NCBI GenBank assembly: GCA_965202745.1
Contig: CBDBCB010000022.1
Span: forward strand, 558,001-622,000
Direction of reading: 5' to 3'
Length of the DNA: 64,000 bases
Source of the DNA: JACKII01 sp965202745
Lineage (GTDB): Bacteria > Pseudomonadota > Alphaproteobacteria > Bin95
Shown here piece after piece: positions 52,901 through 61,460 of the stretch. The translations under genes and the position numbers were made by a program. How positions within the stretch are numbered: the stretch's first letter is position 1; each line of letters begins with the position of its first letter. The notes below the pieces were generated by a model. It was not told the origin of the DNA, did not search any database, and was given only the letters and a program-made list of their open reading frames with translations.

Positions 52901-54486
52901 TCAGTCGAACTGGGTGTCCCTCAGACGCCGGTAGACCGATGTTCCGACAAGCGGGGAGTTGTCGGGGATCATATCGAAGGGGATCTGGCCGTTCTTGTTG
53001 CGCGCGTTGTGATCGGCACCTGCGTTGATGAGCGCTTGGATGGCCTCCACCTTGTTCCGACGGGCCGCGATGTGCAGCGGGGTGAAGCCATCCTCGGTCC
53101 GGGCGTTTGGATCGGCTCCGGCGTCGAGCAGCGTTGCGATGTTGTCCGTCTGACCGAAAAAGGCTGCCATGTGCAGCGGAAAGTTGCTTTGTGACAGGTC
53201 AGCCTGAAAGCGTTCCCTTGTTCGATCCAAAAGCGGTTTAGTGCTTTTTTCATAGAGAACAGGAGTGACGACGCCATCCGCTTCAAGATCACCGGACGTC
53301 AGGAACGTGTTCTTTTGTTCGAATACGTTACCCTTCCTGAGCTTCATCGAATACCCTTTCGGGTGAAGCATGCCGACATCTCGGGCGCGTGCCACGATTG
53401 GCCAAAGAACGGTTTTGCCTTCCGCTTGCAATCGACGCTGCAAAAGACCCATGGCGTTGCCCGCCATCCCGCGTGTCTCGGACCATTCCGCCCATTTATC
53501 TGCTGTCACAACAAAGCAGCTCGGCGGCAGTTCTTTCCGATTTATGTACTTTGAAATAAGGTCCTGATCCCTTGCCATCTGACGGCATTCCTTGATGTCG
53601 CGCGGCAAGACAGTACCATGGACGCTGTCAAAAAATATCGACTCCAGTGCAGCTGCCCAGACATCCGGATCCGTCCAGTCCGGCGTCACGATAATTTGTT
53701 GAGCATAGGTCAGAGAATCTTTCTCAAAAATAACGTCATCTTCAGAAAAAAGAACAAATGGCGCACCAACGATTGCATAATCCACAGGCAATTTGCAGGT
53801 CCGGGTGGTGCCACGCCCTTGAGTCTGGGGATGGAATTCAATCCTTTGAAACACTGCTTCATGCGTTTCCACCCAGCGTTCGATAAAGTCTTTCGTCTCT
53901 TGATGCTCTTTCTCGTATTCACTCATATGGCGGTTGCCATCCAACCCATCCTGGAAAATGATCAGCCGAAAATCCTTTGCCCCCGTGCATGCACGCAGGC
54001 TGTCCAAACATTTCGACAAAATATCAATCTTGATGAAGGCTTGCACCAGAATGACGGGCGCACCGCTCTTCGCGCTCTTGAGAGTGTTATAGGCATCCAA
54101 AAGCTGCTGATCAGAATACGCCGCATAATCCGGTCTGCTGACCGCATCAGTCGAATTGTCCACAGCATCAGTAGCCGCGTTCTCTAGGAAGTTTTCGTGA
54201 ATCTTGGCCAACCCATCCTGGGACACGCCCGTAATGGCGCGATCCTCATATTCAGGCGCGTTTTGGTAACGCGTCATGTACGATGGCAGGGTCGATTGAT
54301 ATTGCCGTGTTGGCTGATAGGGTGGCGGTTGCTGATACTGCGCGTAACGCGAACCACCATGGGTACCGCCAAAAGGACTATTCCTATTGCCAGCGCTGTA
54401 CGCTTGAGCAGCGCCGGGACTGTGACCAGTTGGACCCCCTTTCCCGGCCCCGCATACATGCCACCGTAACCGGATCCTGCGCCCAT
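52901..54486 (-). pseudogene. GNT-I-like glycosyltransferase fused to ankyrin repeats; probable one-base frameshift near the 5' end
   Basis: The open frame (to the stop at 52901) encodes a Gln/Pro/Tyr-rich N-terminal linker and a GT-A glycosyltransferase of the GNT-I type. The latter shows APVILVQAFIKIDILSKCLD, DFRLIIFQDGLDGNRHMSEY and VLFSEDDVIFEKDSLTYAQ with an EDD metal motif. Two and a half C-terminal ankyrin repeats follow (NFPLHMAAFFGQTDNIATLL, GFTPLHIAARRNKVEAIQAL). The frame extends upstream to 54541, but the only good start is ATG 54486 (MGAGSGYGGMYAGPGKG) with AGGAG 9 bp before it. That ATG is in another frame; adding one G to the five-G run at 54,435-54,439 joins both into a protein of about 528 residues. 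It is either broken or made by slippage. The acceptor is unknown; no signal peptide is visible. Confidence 0.75.
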
Positions 54487-54609
54487 TGAGAAATTCTCCT
54501 AAAAAAACACTTAGCGCCATCCTAATACCAAACACCATCACATGTCACTATTTTCGATGGCGTCGTCAATGCTGGGATTGTTCTCGCCTTGAAAAAATCG
54601 CGCCTTATA

Positions 54610-54842
54610 GCCTGGTTCAACTTTAACTCAGTGCGCGCGGTTCGCACCTTCCAGGAAAGCCAAGCGCAGCAGCAGGGCACATTTTTCTTGGCGTTTCGGA
54701 CCCCAGACCGCAGGAAGCTTTCGGCACGATTATAGGGAGGGTTCGTTACGATATTATCCGCCGATTGGGTGGTGGACAGAAAGTCTATTCCAGTTTTGCC
54801 GTAGCTGTTGTGACCTGCAATCATAATCGGCTCGGCTTGCAA
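54610..54842 (-). pseudogene. Prophage-type DNA methyltransferase relic
   Basis: GKTGIDFLSTTQSADNIVTN followed by PPYNRAESF contains the NPPY catalytic motif in the context of phage-type adenine methyltransferases. After RNAKKN the next expected residues, CALLLRLAFLEGANRA, are found in a shifted frame ending in a stop. The AdoMet motif and the C-terminal part are missing. Confidence 0.68.
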
Positions 54843-55229
54843 TCATCCTGATTTTCGGGCCGAACCCACATTACGTGCGAACGGCAATCGAGTTGGGGAT
54901 CACGGCCTTAGCAGGCTGGCCGAATGCAAGCGCAGCAGCAGCCGTTCGCGGCACAGTTCATGAACTGGCAGGACGCGGACAAAATGCCAACTCGCTGTGG
55001 TTGCACTAATGACAACTTTCGACAAAGGTTAATCCGTCGGAGTCGTCCCAATTAACCTAATTGACGGACTCAACCACTGAATTCCAGAGCGCAAGCGTTC
55101 TGCGGTTATCAAGTTGGACCATCCGCTGAGTTAATGCATCCGACCTTTAACCTGAGACATATCCGGCTGCTTTGAAGTAGTTCCAGCACTCTTCTGGCGA
55201 GAAGAGGTCACAGATTTCCGTGAGGGCGT
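54843..55229. other. 387-bp stretch with no supported gene
   Basis: I find no recognisable protein, RNA or strong hairpin. It ends at the hsdM duplicate segment. Confidence 0.4.
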
Positions 55230-55501
55230 GGAACAGATCGGTGAACAACCTGCCGGATATCATGGCCCGGTGGGAGACCTTGGAGGCCGAAGCGGACCGC
55301 CCCCGCACCGCGCAAAGCTTTTGTGTCCCGGCGTCCGAGATCGCCGCCACCGGCAGCTGGGACCTGTCACTGAACCTATACAAGGAGGTTGAACACGAAG
55401 AAATCGACCACCAGTCCCCTACCGAGATCATAGCCGAGCTGCGTGCGATCGAGATCGAAATCACCGAAGGTCTCGACCGGCTTGAGGAGATGCTCGGATG
55501 A
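55230..55501 (+). pseudogene. hsdM: HsdM C-terminal fragment, inverted duplicate of 57,969-58,240
   Basis: NNLPDIMARWETLEAEADRP, RTAQSFCVPASEIAATGSWD and EHEEIDHQSPTEIIAELRAI parallel the C-terminus of the intact HsdM at 57,969-59,507 on the opposite strand. There are scattered substitutions, so it is a diverged relative rather than a fresh copy. The N-terminal four fifths are missing. Confidence 0.88.
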
Positions 55502-55608
55502 ACATGGTTGCCTTGGGCGACTTCATGCCGTCCCGCATTCCCAGCGTTAACTCAGCGAAACACCCAGACGAGGTGTTTGAGCTCTGGAGCATCCCAGCTT
55601 TGGTTTGA
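55498..55608 (+). pseudogene. hsdS: HsdS N-terminal fragment
   Basis: ATG 55498 overlaps the hsdM-fragment stop (ATGA), as in type I operons. It encodes MNMVALGDFMPSRIPSVNSA followed by KHPDEVFELWSIPAL, the usual start of a specificity subunit. The frame stops after 36 residues where unrelated DNA begins. Confidence 0.8.
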
Positions 55609-55716
55609 TGATCTTCTCTTGAATGCTTGTCATTGATCGACACTCCTTGATTAAGCTCCATAAGAGCAGAAATGTCAGATCAAGTCGTGTGTTTTACATG
55701 TTAAGGCTTTTCAGGG

Positions 55717-56044
55717 GCTGATCTGCGTGATCTGGCCACATGGCTCAAACAGCGGCTGGACGGGATGCAGGGCCAGAGCGGCGCGATCACCGAGCAGATT
55801 CTGGATGGTCTTGCGGAGCGGCGCGCGGACACGTCCCGCCTCGCGGCACATATGGACGGACGCACAGGCCCAACGCCTCGCGGGTGTTGAACGGGCATTG
55901 GGCCGGCGACCGCTTTGGGCGGCTCTTGGTGCGATGCTCCTGACCGTTCTGGTGATTGGCGGTGTCGTTATGGCGCTGCCCGGCCTGCGTGAGGCGGTGC
56001 CGGTTGAGATACTCGGGTTTCAGGCCGCGCAGGAGCCAGGTTGA
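55717..56044 (+). pseudogene. Mobilisation-type helical membrane protein relic, frameshifted
   Basis: The first frame reads ADLRDLATWLKQRLDGMQGQ, then ILDGLAERRADTSRLAAHMD, an amphipathic helical region. It then shifts near 55,860 to DAQAQRLAGVERALGRRPLW, followed by a membrane helix (AALGAMLLTVLVIGGVVMAL) and EILGFQAAQEPG. The combination resembles accessory proteins of mobilisable plasmids, but I cannot name the family. The 5' end is lost. Confidence 0.5.
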
Positions 56045-56113
56045 ATTGAACCGGGGCAGGACTGGCGCGCGCCTTTGATCCCGGCTATATCGGGCGATGA
56101 AAGGATCCCGCCC

Positions 56114-56668
56114 ATGCTGCCCGCCGCCGCCATTGATACCGCCAAGGCCATCGACGAGCTCGAAGCTGCTGGTCTGGACAACAAATCCGCGCGGGCCCTG
56201 GTTTCGGTCGTGAACGCCGCGTTCACTAACACGGCGGCGACCGCCGCTGATCTGCGCGAGGCGGAAGGCCGTCTCGAGAAGCAGATTATGAAACAGGGCG
56301 CGGCGCTGGACAAACGGATCACCGAGCAGGGCGCGGCGTTTGAAGGCAAGATAGCCGAGGTCCGGACGGAGATTGCCGAGGTCCGGACAGAGATTGCCGA
56401 GCAGGGCGCGGCGTTTGAAGGCAAGATAGCCGAGGTCCGGACGGAGATAGCCGAGGTCCGGACGGAGATAGCCGAGGTCCGGACGGAGATTGCCGAACAG
56501 GGCGCGGCGCTGGACAAACGGATCGGCGAAGTCAGAACGGAGATTGCCGAGAGTGTCAACAAGACCCTGCGCGGGATGGCGCTTCTGATCGGCATGGCTC
56601 TGGCGCTCGGCGCACTCTGGACCGCCGTCGTGCCCGCCATTCGCATGGCCCTCATCGGCACCCCCTGA
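56114..56668 (+). CDS. Repeat-built coiled-coil protein with C-terminal membrane helix
   Basis: This 184-residue protein starts at ATG 56114 (MLPAAAIDTAKAIDELEAAG), preceded by AAAGGA. Residues about 55-155 form an uninterrupted coiled coil made from two units, AEVRTEI (7 residues) and AEQGAAFEGKI / AEQGAALDKRI (11 residues), repeated in blocks. One membrane segment follows (MALLIGMALALGALWTAVVP), then a short tail. The layout recalls DUF1640/CCDC90-like membrane-anchored coiled coils. Function unknown. The repeats are nearly identical at the DNA level, so the length probably varies between strains. Confidence 0.78.
   Translation: MLPAAAIDTAKAIDELEAAGLDNKSARALVSVVNAAFTNTAATAADLREAEGRLEKQIMKQGAALDKRITEQGAAFEGKIAEVRTEIAEVRTEIAEQGAAFEGKIAEVRTEIAEVRTEIAEVRTEIAEQGAALDKRIGEVRTEIAESVNKTLRGMALLIGMALALGALWTAVVPAIRMALIGTP
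56348..56555 (+). repeat. 21-bp tandem repeats coding for a 7-residue coiled-coil unit
   Basis: The unit GCCGAGGTCCGGACGGAGAT plus one base occurs in blocks of two and three, separated by a 33-bp unit that is itself repeated, then a diverged copy near 56,530. Variation between copies is limited to one or two bases, mostly T/A at the end. Confidence 0.85.
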
Positions 56669-57405
56669 CGCTGCGTATGTCATTGCGGGGTATTGCCAAG
56701 TTGTTTGAGGCTGCGAGCAAAGTGTTGTCTCGCAGTACTCAGGCTGCCCTTTCAGCGGTGTACTCACCCCAGAGGTTGAATGCATCGGAACGGGCGTGTC
56801 GGTATGAGTTTGCGGTGAGTTGATATCTGCCAAAAAATAATCTGTAGTGAGGGGTATAGGATTCCTAGGGCTATATCTTAGCATTCAGATATTCAGCAAG
56901 CAGTTAGTAGTGATTTTACTTGAAACATAGGGGAGGGGGCCGTGAGGTCAGGGAGTAATTGTTTGAAGGGTATTGTTGTTGAGCATACTAAGATATGCGT
57001 TTAGAGGTCTTTTGGTGGCAAGAGATAATTGTTTGAGAGAAAGACTATGTACGGTCAGATTGAGGTGGCACATCTCATTACGGGGGGTGCCCCCTAGGTG
57101 GGGGTCGCGCCATTGGGAATCCGGCACGGCCGGAAAGGGGAGCCTCTTGGATGCGCTGGGAGGCGCTCTAAGAGCCTCCCAGGGCATCATTGGCCTACTT
57201 GGCGGCAATGATCATCATGCAGGCGAGTGGCGGCTCTCTCAAAACTCATGTCAGCAGGCTTGATTTGAGAGACCTGTTTCAAGAGATAGTTTCGAGCAAC
57301 TGCGGACGGCATCAGGGTGTTGCTGCACCTTCTTGCCCATGCCTTCTCGTAAACGACCGTTTATGCGAAGATCAAGATTAACAACCAAGAGTTGCATGTG
57401 TAGCG
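56669..57405. other. 737-bp stretch without a supported gene
   Basis: Open frames here (for example 56,973-57,263 plus) show no family resemblance. GGGAGGC (57,158) pairs with GCCTCCC (57,174) in a 7-bp stem, perhaps terminator-like but without a T-run. The GC content dips at 56,830-56,930. Confidence 0.4.
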
Positions 57406-57853
57406 TCAAGCCAGGCCTAGGCGCTTGAGACGCTCGCGCAGCCCTGCCTCGATCTGATCAGCTGTCCGCTCGGTCTTGTCCTCGGTCTCCACGCGGTCTG
57501 TCCACAGCGCGACAGACTTACCAAGCAGCTCCAAAGCCCGCACTCTAGCGCCGTCTTGGACCTTGTCAGATAGGGCTATGGCCTGTAGCTCTGACAGCAC
57601 CAGATCGGCCCTTGAGAGGCTCTGCATGCGCAGTGGCGCCTGTTTTTCCCGCCAAAGCTCTTCAAGCCTTGCGGATACCTTGTGGTGTGTTGCCAGCTCA
57701 TGCGCCTGACGCCAGACCGTCGATGCAGCCATGTTCTCTATGTTGTAGGCGTGCCGGTAGGCATCGCTAAACGTCTTGCCCTCGGCGACGGCTACGGCAA
57801 ATAGCTCCTGCTTGATCGTCAGGCCGTACGAGATTGCGCGCAAGCACTGCGGC
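57406..57853 (-). pseudogene. Terminase small subunit-like protein, 5' end replaced
   Basis: About 149 residues (SPQCLRAISYGLTIKQELFA, EGKTFSDAYRHAYNIENMAA, STVWRQAHELATHHKVSARL) resemble phage terminase small subunits with a helix-turn-helix and helical oligomerisation part. The open frame extends upstream to 57972, but that part is the antisense of a repA scrap, so the natural start is lost. No large subunit is nearby. Confidence 0.68.
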
Positions 57854-57864
57854 GACAAGGAAGA

Positions 57865-57962
57865 ATGGCCGATCTGGCTGGAAAACGCTGCCACCTCAAG
57901 ACCGGATTTCAAAGCACGCTGCGAGAGTTCCGGCGGTTGCTGAAAGCCGTCATCGAGGGTGA
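57865..57962 (+). pseudogene. repA: RepA-type scrap
   Basis: HLKTGFQSTLREFRRLLKAV followed by IEGD matches the helix before the RepA C-terminal sheet (compare STVKEFRRLLGKIIDDD in the RepA at 42,637). Only about 30 codons remain, between the terminase fragment and the hsdM end. Confidence 0.7.
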
Positions 57963-57968
57963 CGTGTT

Positions 57969-59507
57969 TCATCCCAGCATCTCCTCCAGCCTGTCGAGGC
58001 CTTCGGTGATCTCGGTTTCGATCGCACGCAGCTCGGCTATGATCTCGGTAGGGGACTGGTGGTCGATTTCTTCGTGTTCAACCTCCTTGTAGCGGTTCAG
58101 CGACAAATCCCAACTGCCGGTCGCGATGATGTCCTTGGCGGGCACCACAAAGCTTTGCGCGGTGCGGGGGCGGTCCGCTTCGGCTTCAAGCACCTCCCAC
58201 CGGGTCAGGATTTCGGGCAGGTTGTTCTTGGCGTGCTCGTCGTCGCTCAACGCCGCCTGTGGCACCGGGCCGAGCTTGTCGGCGTCCAGAAGCGGTGTGC
58301 GCTTGTCGTCTAGTGAAAACCCGTCGGCGGTCATGTCATAAAACCAGACATCCGCCGTGCCGCCGACGCCGGTCTTTGTGAAGACAACAATGGCGCAGGA
58401 CACACCCGCATAGGGGCGGAAGACGCCCGAGGGCAACTTGATGATTGCCTCAAGCTTGTGATCCTCGACCAGCATCTTGCGGATGTCCTTGTGCGCCTTG
58501 GAGGAGCCAAAGAGCACGCCGTCTGGCACGACCACCGCCGCCCGCCCACCGGTGCGCAGGAGGCGCAGGAAGAGCGCGCCGAAAAGCAGCTCGGTCTTCT
58601 TCGTCTTGACGATCTTCAACAGGTCCTTGGCCGTTGTCTCGTAATCCAGCGAGCCCGCGAAGGGCGGGTTGGCAAGGATAAGGGAATACGCGCCCTCTTC
58701 GACGCCGTGTTCCTCGGCCAGGCTGTCGCGGTAGGAGATGTCGGGGTTTTCAACGCCGTGCAGCGTCATGTTCATCGCGCCGATCCGCAGCATGGTGCTG
58801 TCGAAGTCATGACCATGGAACATGGTGGAATGGAAATGCTTGCGCAGCTTGTCATCGCGCAGGATTTGCGGGTGGTGGTCGCGCAGGTATTCGCCCGCCG
58901 AGACAAGAAAGCCGCAGGTGCCCGCCGCCGGATCGCAGATCACGTCCTCGGGCGTTGGTTTCATCAGGTGCACCATCAGGTTGATGATGTGACGCGGAGT
59001 GCGGAATTGCCCGTTTTGACCGGCGCTCGCGATCTTGCCGAGCATGTATTCATAGGCGTCACCCTTGGTATCGCGGTCGTCCATCGGGATGTCATCGAGC
59101 ATCTGGACAACCTTGGCCAGTAGGTTGGGGTTCGAAAAGCCCAGCCGTGCGTCACGCATGTGGGTGCCGTAGCTGGAGCCCTGTTCGCCGAGATTGCGCA
59201 GGAAGGGAAAGACGTGCTCGTCAACGACCGTCATCATCTCGCGCGCTTCGAAATTCTTGAAGCGGGACCAGCGGAGATCGTCGTAGGCGCGACCCTTGTC
59301 GTCGGTGCCTTCGGGAAAAATGCGCCGTTCCATCGAGGTGCCCAGCATCTCGGCCTTGCTCTCTTCCAGCGTGTGCAGATCATCAAGGCGCTTGATGAAG
59401 AGCAGGTAGGTGATCTGTTCAATGACCGAGAGCGGGTTCGACACGCCACCGGACCAGAAGGCATTCCAAATCTGATCCACCTGGTTACGAATTGCGCCTG
59501 TGAGCAT
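57969..59507 (-). CDS. hsdM: Type I restriction-modification methyltransferase HsdM
   Basis: This 512-residue subunit methylates adenine within the HsdMS complex. The N-terminal helical domain (NQVDQIWNAFWSGGVSNPLS, LLFIKRLDDLH) is followed by AdoMet motif ICDPAAGTCGFLVSAGEYL (about 191-209) and catalytic motif LILANPPFAGSLDYE (about 279-293). The C-terminal SPTEIIAELRAIETEITEGL helix binds HsdS. All are intact. No hsdS or hsdR follows: the DNA after the stop is a repA scrap. Without HsdS it should lack specificity, unless a subunit is supplied elsewhere. Confidence 0.93.
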   Translation of the reverse strand: MLTGAIRNQVDQIWNAFWSGGVSNPLSVIEQITYLLFIKRLDDLHTLEESKAEMLGTSMERRIFPEGTDDKGRAYDDLRWSRFKNFEAREMMTVVDEHVFPFLRNLGEQGSSYGTHMRDARLGFSNPNLLAKVVQMLDDIPMDDRDTKGDAYEYMLGKIASAGQNGQFRTPRHIINLMVHLMKPTPEDVICDPAAGTCGFLVSAGEYLRDHHPQILRDDKLRKHFHSTMFHGHDFDSTMLRIGAMNMTLHGVENPDISYRDSLAEEHGVEEGAYSLILANPPFAGSLDYETTAKDLLKIVKTKKTELLFGALFLRLLRTGGRAAVVVPDGVLFGSSKAHKDIRKMLVEDHKLEAIIKLPSGVFRPYAGVSCAIVVFTKTGVGGTADVWFYDMTADGFSLDDKRTPLLDADKLGPVPQAALSDDEHAKNNLPEILTRWEVLEAEADRPRTAQSFVVPAKDIIATGSWDLSLNRYKEVEHEEIDHQSPTEIIAELRAIETEITEGLDRLEEMLG

Positions 59508-59785
59508 AATCTCTTCGCCCTCATCCTTTTGCTTTGACTCATCTTTACGGCGTAACGGCCTGAAATGCCATTGCGATAGTCATATCGGGTCTTTCTTGCC
59601 CGACTATTTTCCCCAATCCCTGTCACTCTGTATCTGGCGCTACGTTGGTGCTACGGCTTTGGCCGTCATCTGATCTCCGTGGTGGGTGCCGTGCTCAATC
59701 CAGTCCGCAAATGTTGATGATCGCCACCCGAAGGGGCAATCCAGTTAGGGAGACGAAGACGCTGCTGGCGGCTTCAACGGCCGCG
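59508..59785. other. 278-bp region upstream of hsdM
   Basis: Probably contains the hsdM promoter on the minus strand, but I cannot mark -35/-10 elements with confidence. No gene supported. Confidence 0.35.
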
Positions 59786-59994
59786 TCAGCGCAGCCGCTT
59801 CTTCATGCGCTCGATCTGTTCGGGCGTGCCCTCGAAGGTGTATCCGTCGCGGGCCTCCTTCATCCGCACGCCGGGACCGGCAGCCTTCTTGAGGCCGTCT
59901 TCGACCTGCTTCTCCATGCTGCGCGTCAGCTCCGCTGAAGCTGCGAGGCAGAGGTGATCTTGCGGCCATTGAAGCGCATTTTGATGCCAGCCAT
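59786..59994 (-). pseudogene. Small DNA-transfer-region protein of unknown function, frameshifted
   Basis: From ATG 59994 the product reads MAGIKMRFNGRKITSASQL and then runs into a TGA. The rest, ELTRSMEKQVEDGLKKAAGP then GYTFEGTPEQIERMKKRLR, is in another frame. One lost base near 59,935 explains it. The restored protein of about 68 residues is basic and helical. I recognise it only as a small hypothetical often found in mobile regions. Confidence 0.55.
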
Positions 59995-60011
59995 TGGCTT
60001 TTTCTTTCGTA

Positions 60012-60231
60012 TTAACCCTTCGGAGGGAAGGGATCGTTGCCGTAGGTGTTACGCTCGCGGATGCGACCGTTCTCGCCATGGATCAGCATCTCGCTGCCCT
60101 GGCAAATGGCGGATTCCCGCGCGGCCGTGATGGCCTCGCGCTGCGTGCCGTGGACGGAAGACGCGCGGGGAGTTGCCCGCCCCCTTCACTGCCCAACCGT
60201 TCTGATGCGGCACACCGTGCTGATTTTTCTT
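60012..60231 (-). pseudogene. DUF2188-like protein, 5'-fused and frameshifted
   Basis: HQNGWAVKGAGNS and, after a frame change near 60,165, GTQREAITAARESAICQGSE, then IHGENGRIRERNTYGNDPFP to the stop, match the DUF2188 pattern (NGWAVK ... A...A...... GSE ... H..NG.I.ERN.YGNDP.P). The N-terminus is joined to a metallophosphoesterase fragment. Confidence 0.72.
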
Positions 60232-60232
60232 A

Positions 60233-60388
60233 CTGTCCGAATGCGAAGTCACCCACGATCCAGAGCGTGTCTTGCGGCCCCACCTTTGCCCAGAGGTTCT
60301 CGATCAGCACCGCGTCCATGTGGTTCGCCGATTGGAACGGGCGACCGCAGTGCTTGATGATGTTCTCGTGGCCGAAATGGGTGTCGGC
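60233..60388 (-). pseudogene. Metallophosphoesterase N-terminal fragment
   Basis: SADTHFGHENIIKHCGRPFQ, then LWAKVGPQDTLWIVGDFAFG, is the first metal-binding part (DxHFGH and GDFAFG) of small bacterial calcineurin-like phosphoesterases. Its natural start is replaced by a transposon-like hairpin end, and its 3' part is lost at the DUF2188 junction. Confidence 0.8.
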
Positions 60389-60484
60389 ACTGAACCCTCC
60401 GACTAAAGTCGAAGGGTTCAGTCGTATGGAGCGCCTTCGGCGCAATATTGATTTCTTATCTGACTGAAGTCGGAGGCTTCAAAC
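60389..60484 (+). mobile_element. IS200/IS605-like right end relic
   Basis: ACTGAACCCTCCGACT (60389-60404) pairs with AGTCGAAGGGTTCAGT (60407-60422) with one mismatch and a two-base loop. 40 bp later comes TGAAGTCGGAGGCTTCAAAC, which forms a small TGAAG/CTTCA stem. Such nested imperfect hairpins, without inverted ends, are typical of IS200/IS605 ends and their guide-RNA region. No tnpA or tnpB is present. It sits exactly at the broken 5' end of the phosphoesterase. Confidence 0.42.
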
Positions 60485-60580
60485 CATTTTGTGGAAAGTG
60501 AACCAGGTGGTCATGATTGGACTCGACATTTAACGCATCAAAAGTATGCTTATGTATGACATACCTACAAAGGACATGCC

Positions 60581-60844
60581 ATGCCTTCAGCCGAGAGAAT
60601 GACCATCACCATGCCATCCGACATGGCCGAGGCCTTGCGCCAGACCGTGGCCGGCGGCGAGTATGACTCAACCAGTGAAGTGGTCCGCGAGGCGCTGCGC
60701 GACTGGACGCGCAACCGTGACACCGAGCGCCGTGAGCTGGAGACCTTGCGGGATGCGATCAAGGCCGGTCTGGACAGCGGCCCAGGCATACCGGCCGATG
60801 AAGTCTTTGCCGAGCTACGCGCACGCTACGTTGATAAGTCCTGA
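60581..60844 (+). CDS. parD: ParD-family antitoxin
   Basis: This 87-residue ribbon-helix-helix protein (RMTITMPSDMAEALRQTVAG, then EYDSTSEVVREALRDWTRNR) would bind DNA and wrap the ParE toxin with its acidic C-terminal helix (TLRDAIKAGLDSGPG). AAAGGAC precedes the ATG. The stop is 3 bp before parE. It is intact. Confidence 0.93.
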   Translation: MPSAERMTITMPSDMAEALRQTVAGGEYDSTSEVVREALRDWTRNRDTERRELETLRDAIKAGLDSGPGIPADEVFAELRARYVDKS

Positions 60845-60847
60845 TCC

Positions 60848-61141
60848 GTGGCTAAGCTGGTTATCCTACCTGCCGCGCGGGCAGACCTCATCGACATTGG
60901 AGACTTCATTGCGCTCGACAACCCGCCACGTGCTGTGTCTTTCGTGGCTGAGATCGAGGCGAAGATCGTGGAGCTCAGCGAGCGTCCCGGTAGTTTCCAG
61001 AAGCGTGAAGACCTGCACCCCGGTCTGCGTAATGCGCCCCATGGCCGGTACCTGATCTTCTTCATCGAAAAGGATGGCGAAGTGCAGATTGTGCGCGTGC
61101 TGCAAAGATCGAGAGACTTGCCGAGGTTGCTGAGATTTTAG
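60848..61141 (+). CDS. parE: ParE-family toxin
   Basis: This 97-residue RelE/ParE-fold protein starts at GTG 60848. Typical stretches are LPAARADLIDIGDFIALDNP, ERPGSFQKREDLHPGLRNAP and HGRYLIFFIEKDGEVQIVRV with the final LQRSRDLPRLL. ParE members poison DNA gyrase. The pair is complete and probably active, one of the few untouched modules in this part of the window. It converges with the membrane-protein gene on the other strand. Confidence 0.92.
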   Translation: MAKLVILPAARADLIDIGDFIALDNPPRAVSFVAEIEAKIVELSERPGSFQKREDLHPGLRNAPHGRYLIFFIEKDGEVQIVRVLQRSRDLPRLLRF

Positions 61142-61440
61142 CCTCCTGGGCGGTTTCTATTTTGTGAAGCTTTGTTGACCATATGGAGCTTTGTAGCTTT
61201 TTCCATAGAACGCTTCCGCCATGCTGGATAAGCAAGAAAGGGAGCGACAATGAAGCCTATTACGATGAGGTTCAGGAGCAGAACAACAAAACCCCGCGCC
61301 ACAAAACCATTGACCCAAAAATATATTGGCCCAAACAAAAAGGCCCAAAGCCAAATAAAGCCGGTAGATTCATTGTAGGTTTCAGCAATCAATTCAATTT
61401 CCGCCTTGTCGGCAACAACCTGTTCGGCCAAGTTGTTCAT
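61138..61440 (-). CDS. Small inner-membrane protein of unknown function (DUF2628-like)
   Basis: This 100-residue protein has two adjacent membrane segments (IWLWAFLFGPIYFWVNGFVA and FVVLLLNLIVIGFIVAPFLA). A soluble N-terminal helix (about 1-27) and a basic tail flank them. The WxxFxFGPxYF pattern recalls DUF2628 proteins. It overlaps the parE stop by 4 bp on the opposite strand. It is intact. Confidence 0.65.
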   Translation of the reverse strand: MNNLAEQVVADKAEIELIAETYNESTGFIWLWAFLFGPIYFWVNGFVARGFVVLLLNLIVIGFIVAPFLAYPAWRKRSMEKATKLHMVNKASQNRNRPGG

Positions 61441-61460
61441 GTATATTTTCCTATTTATAG

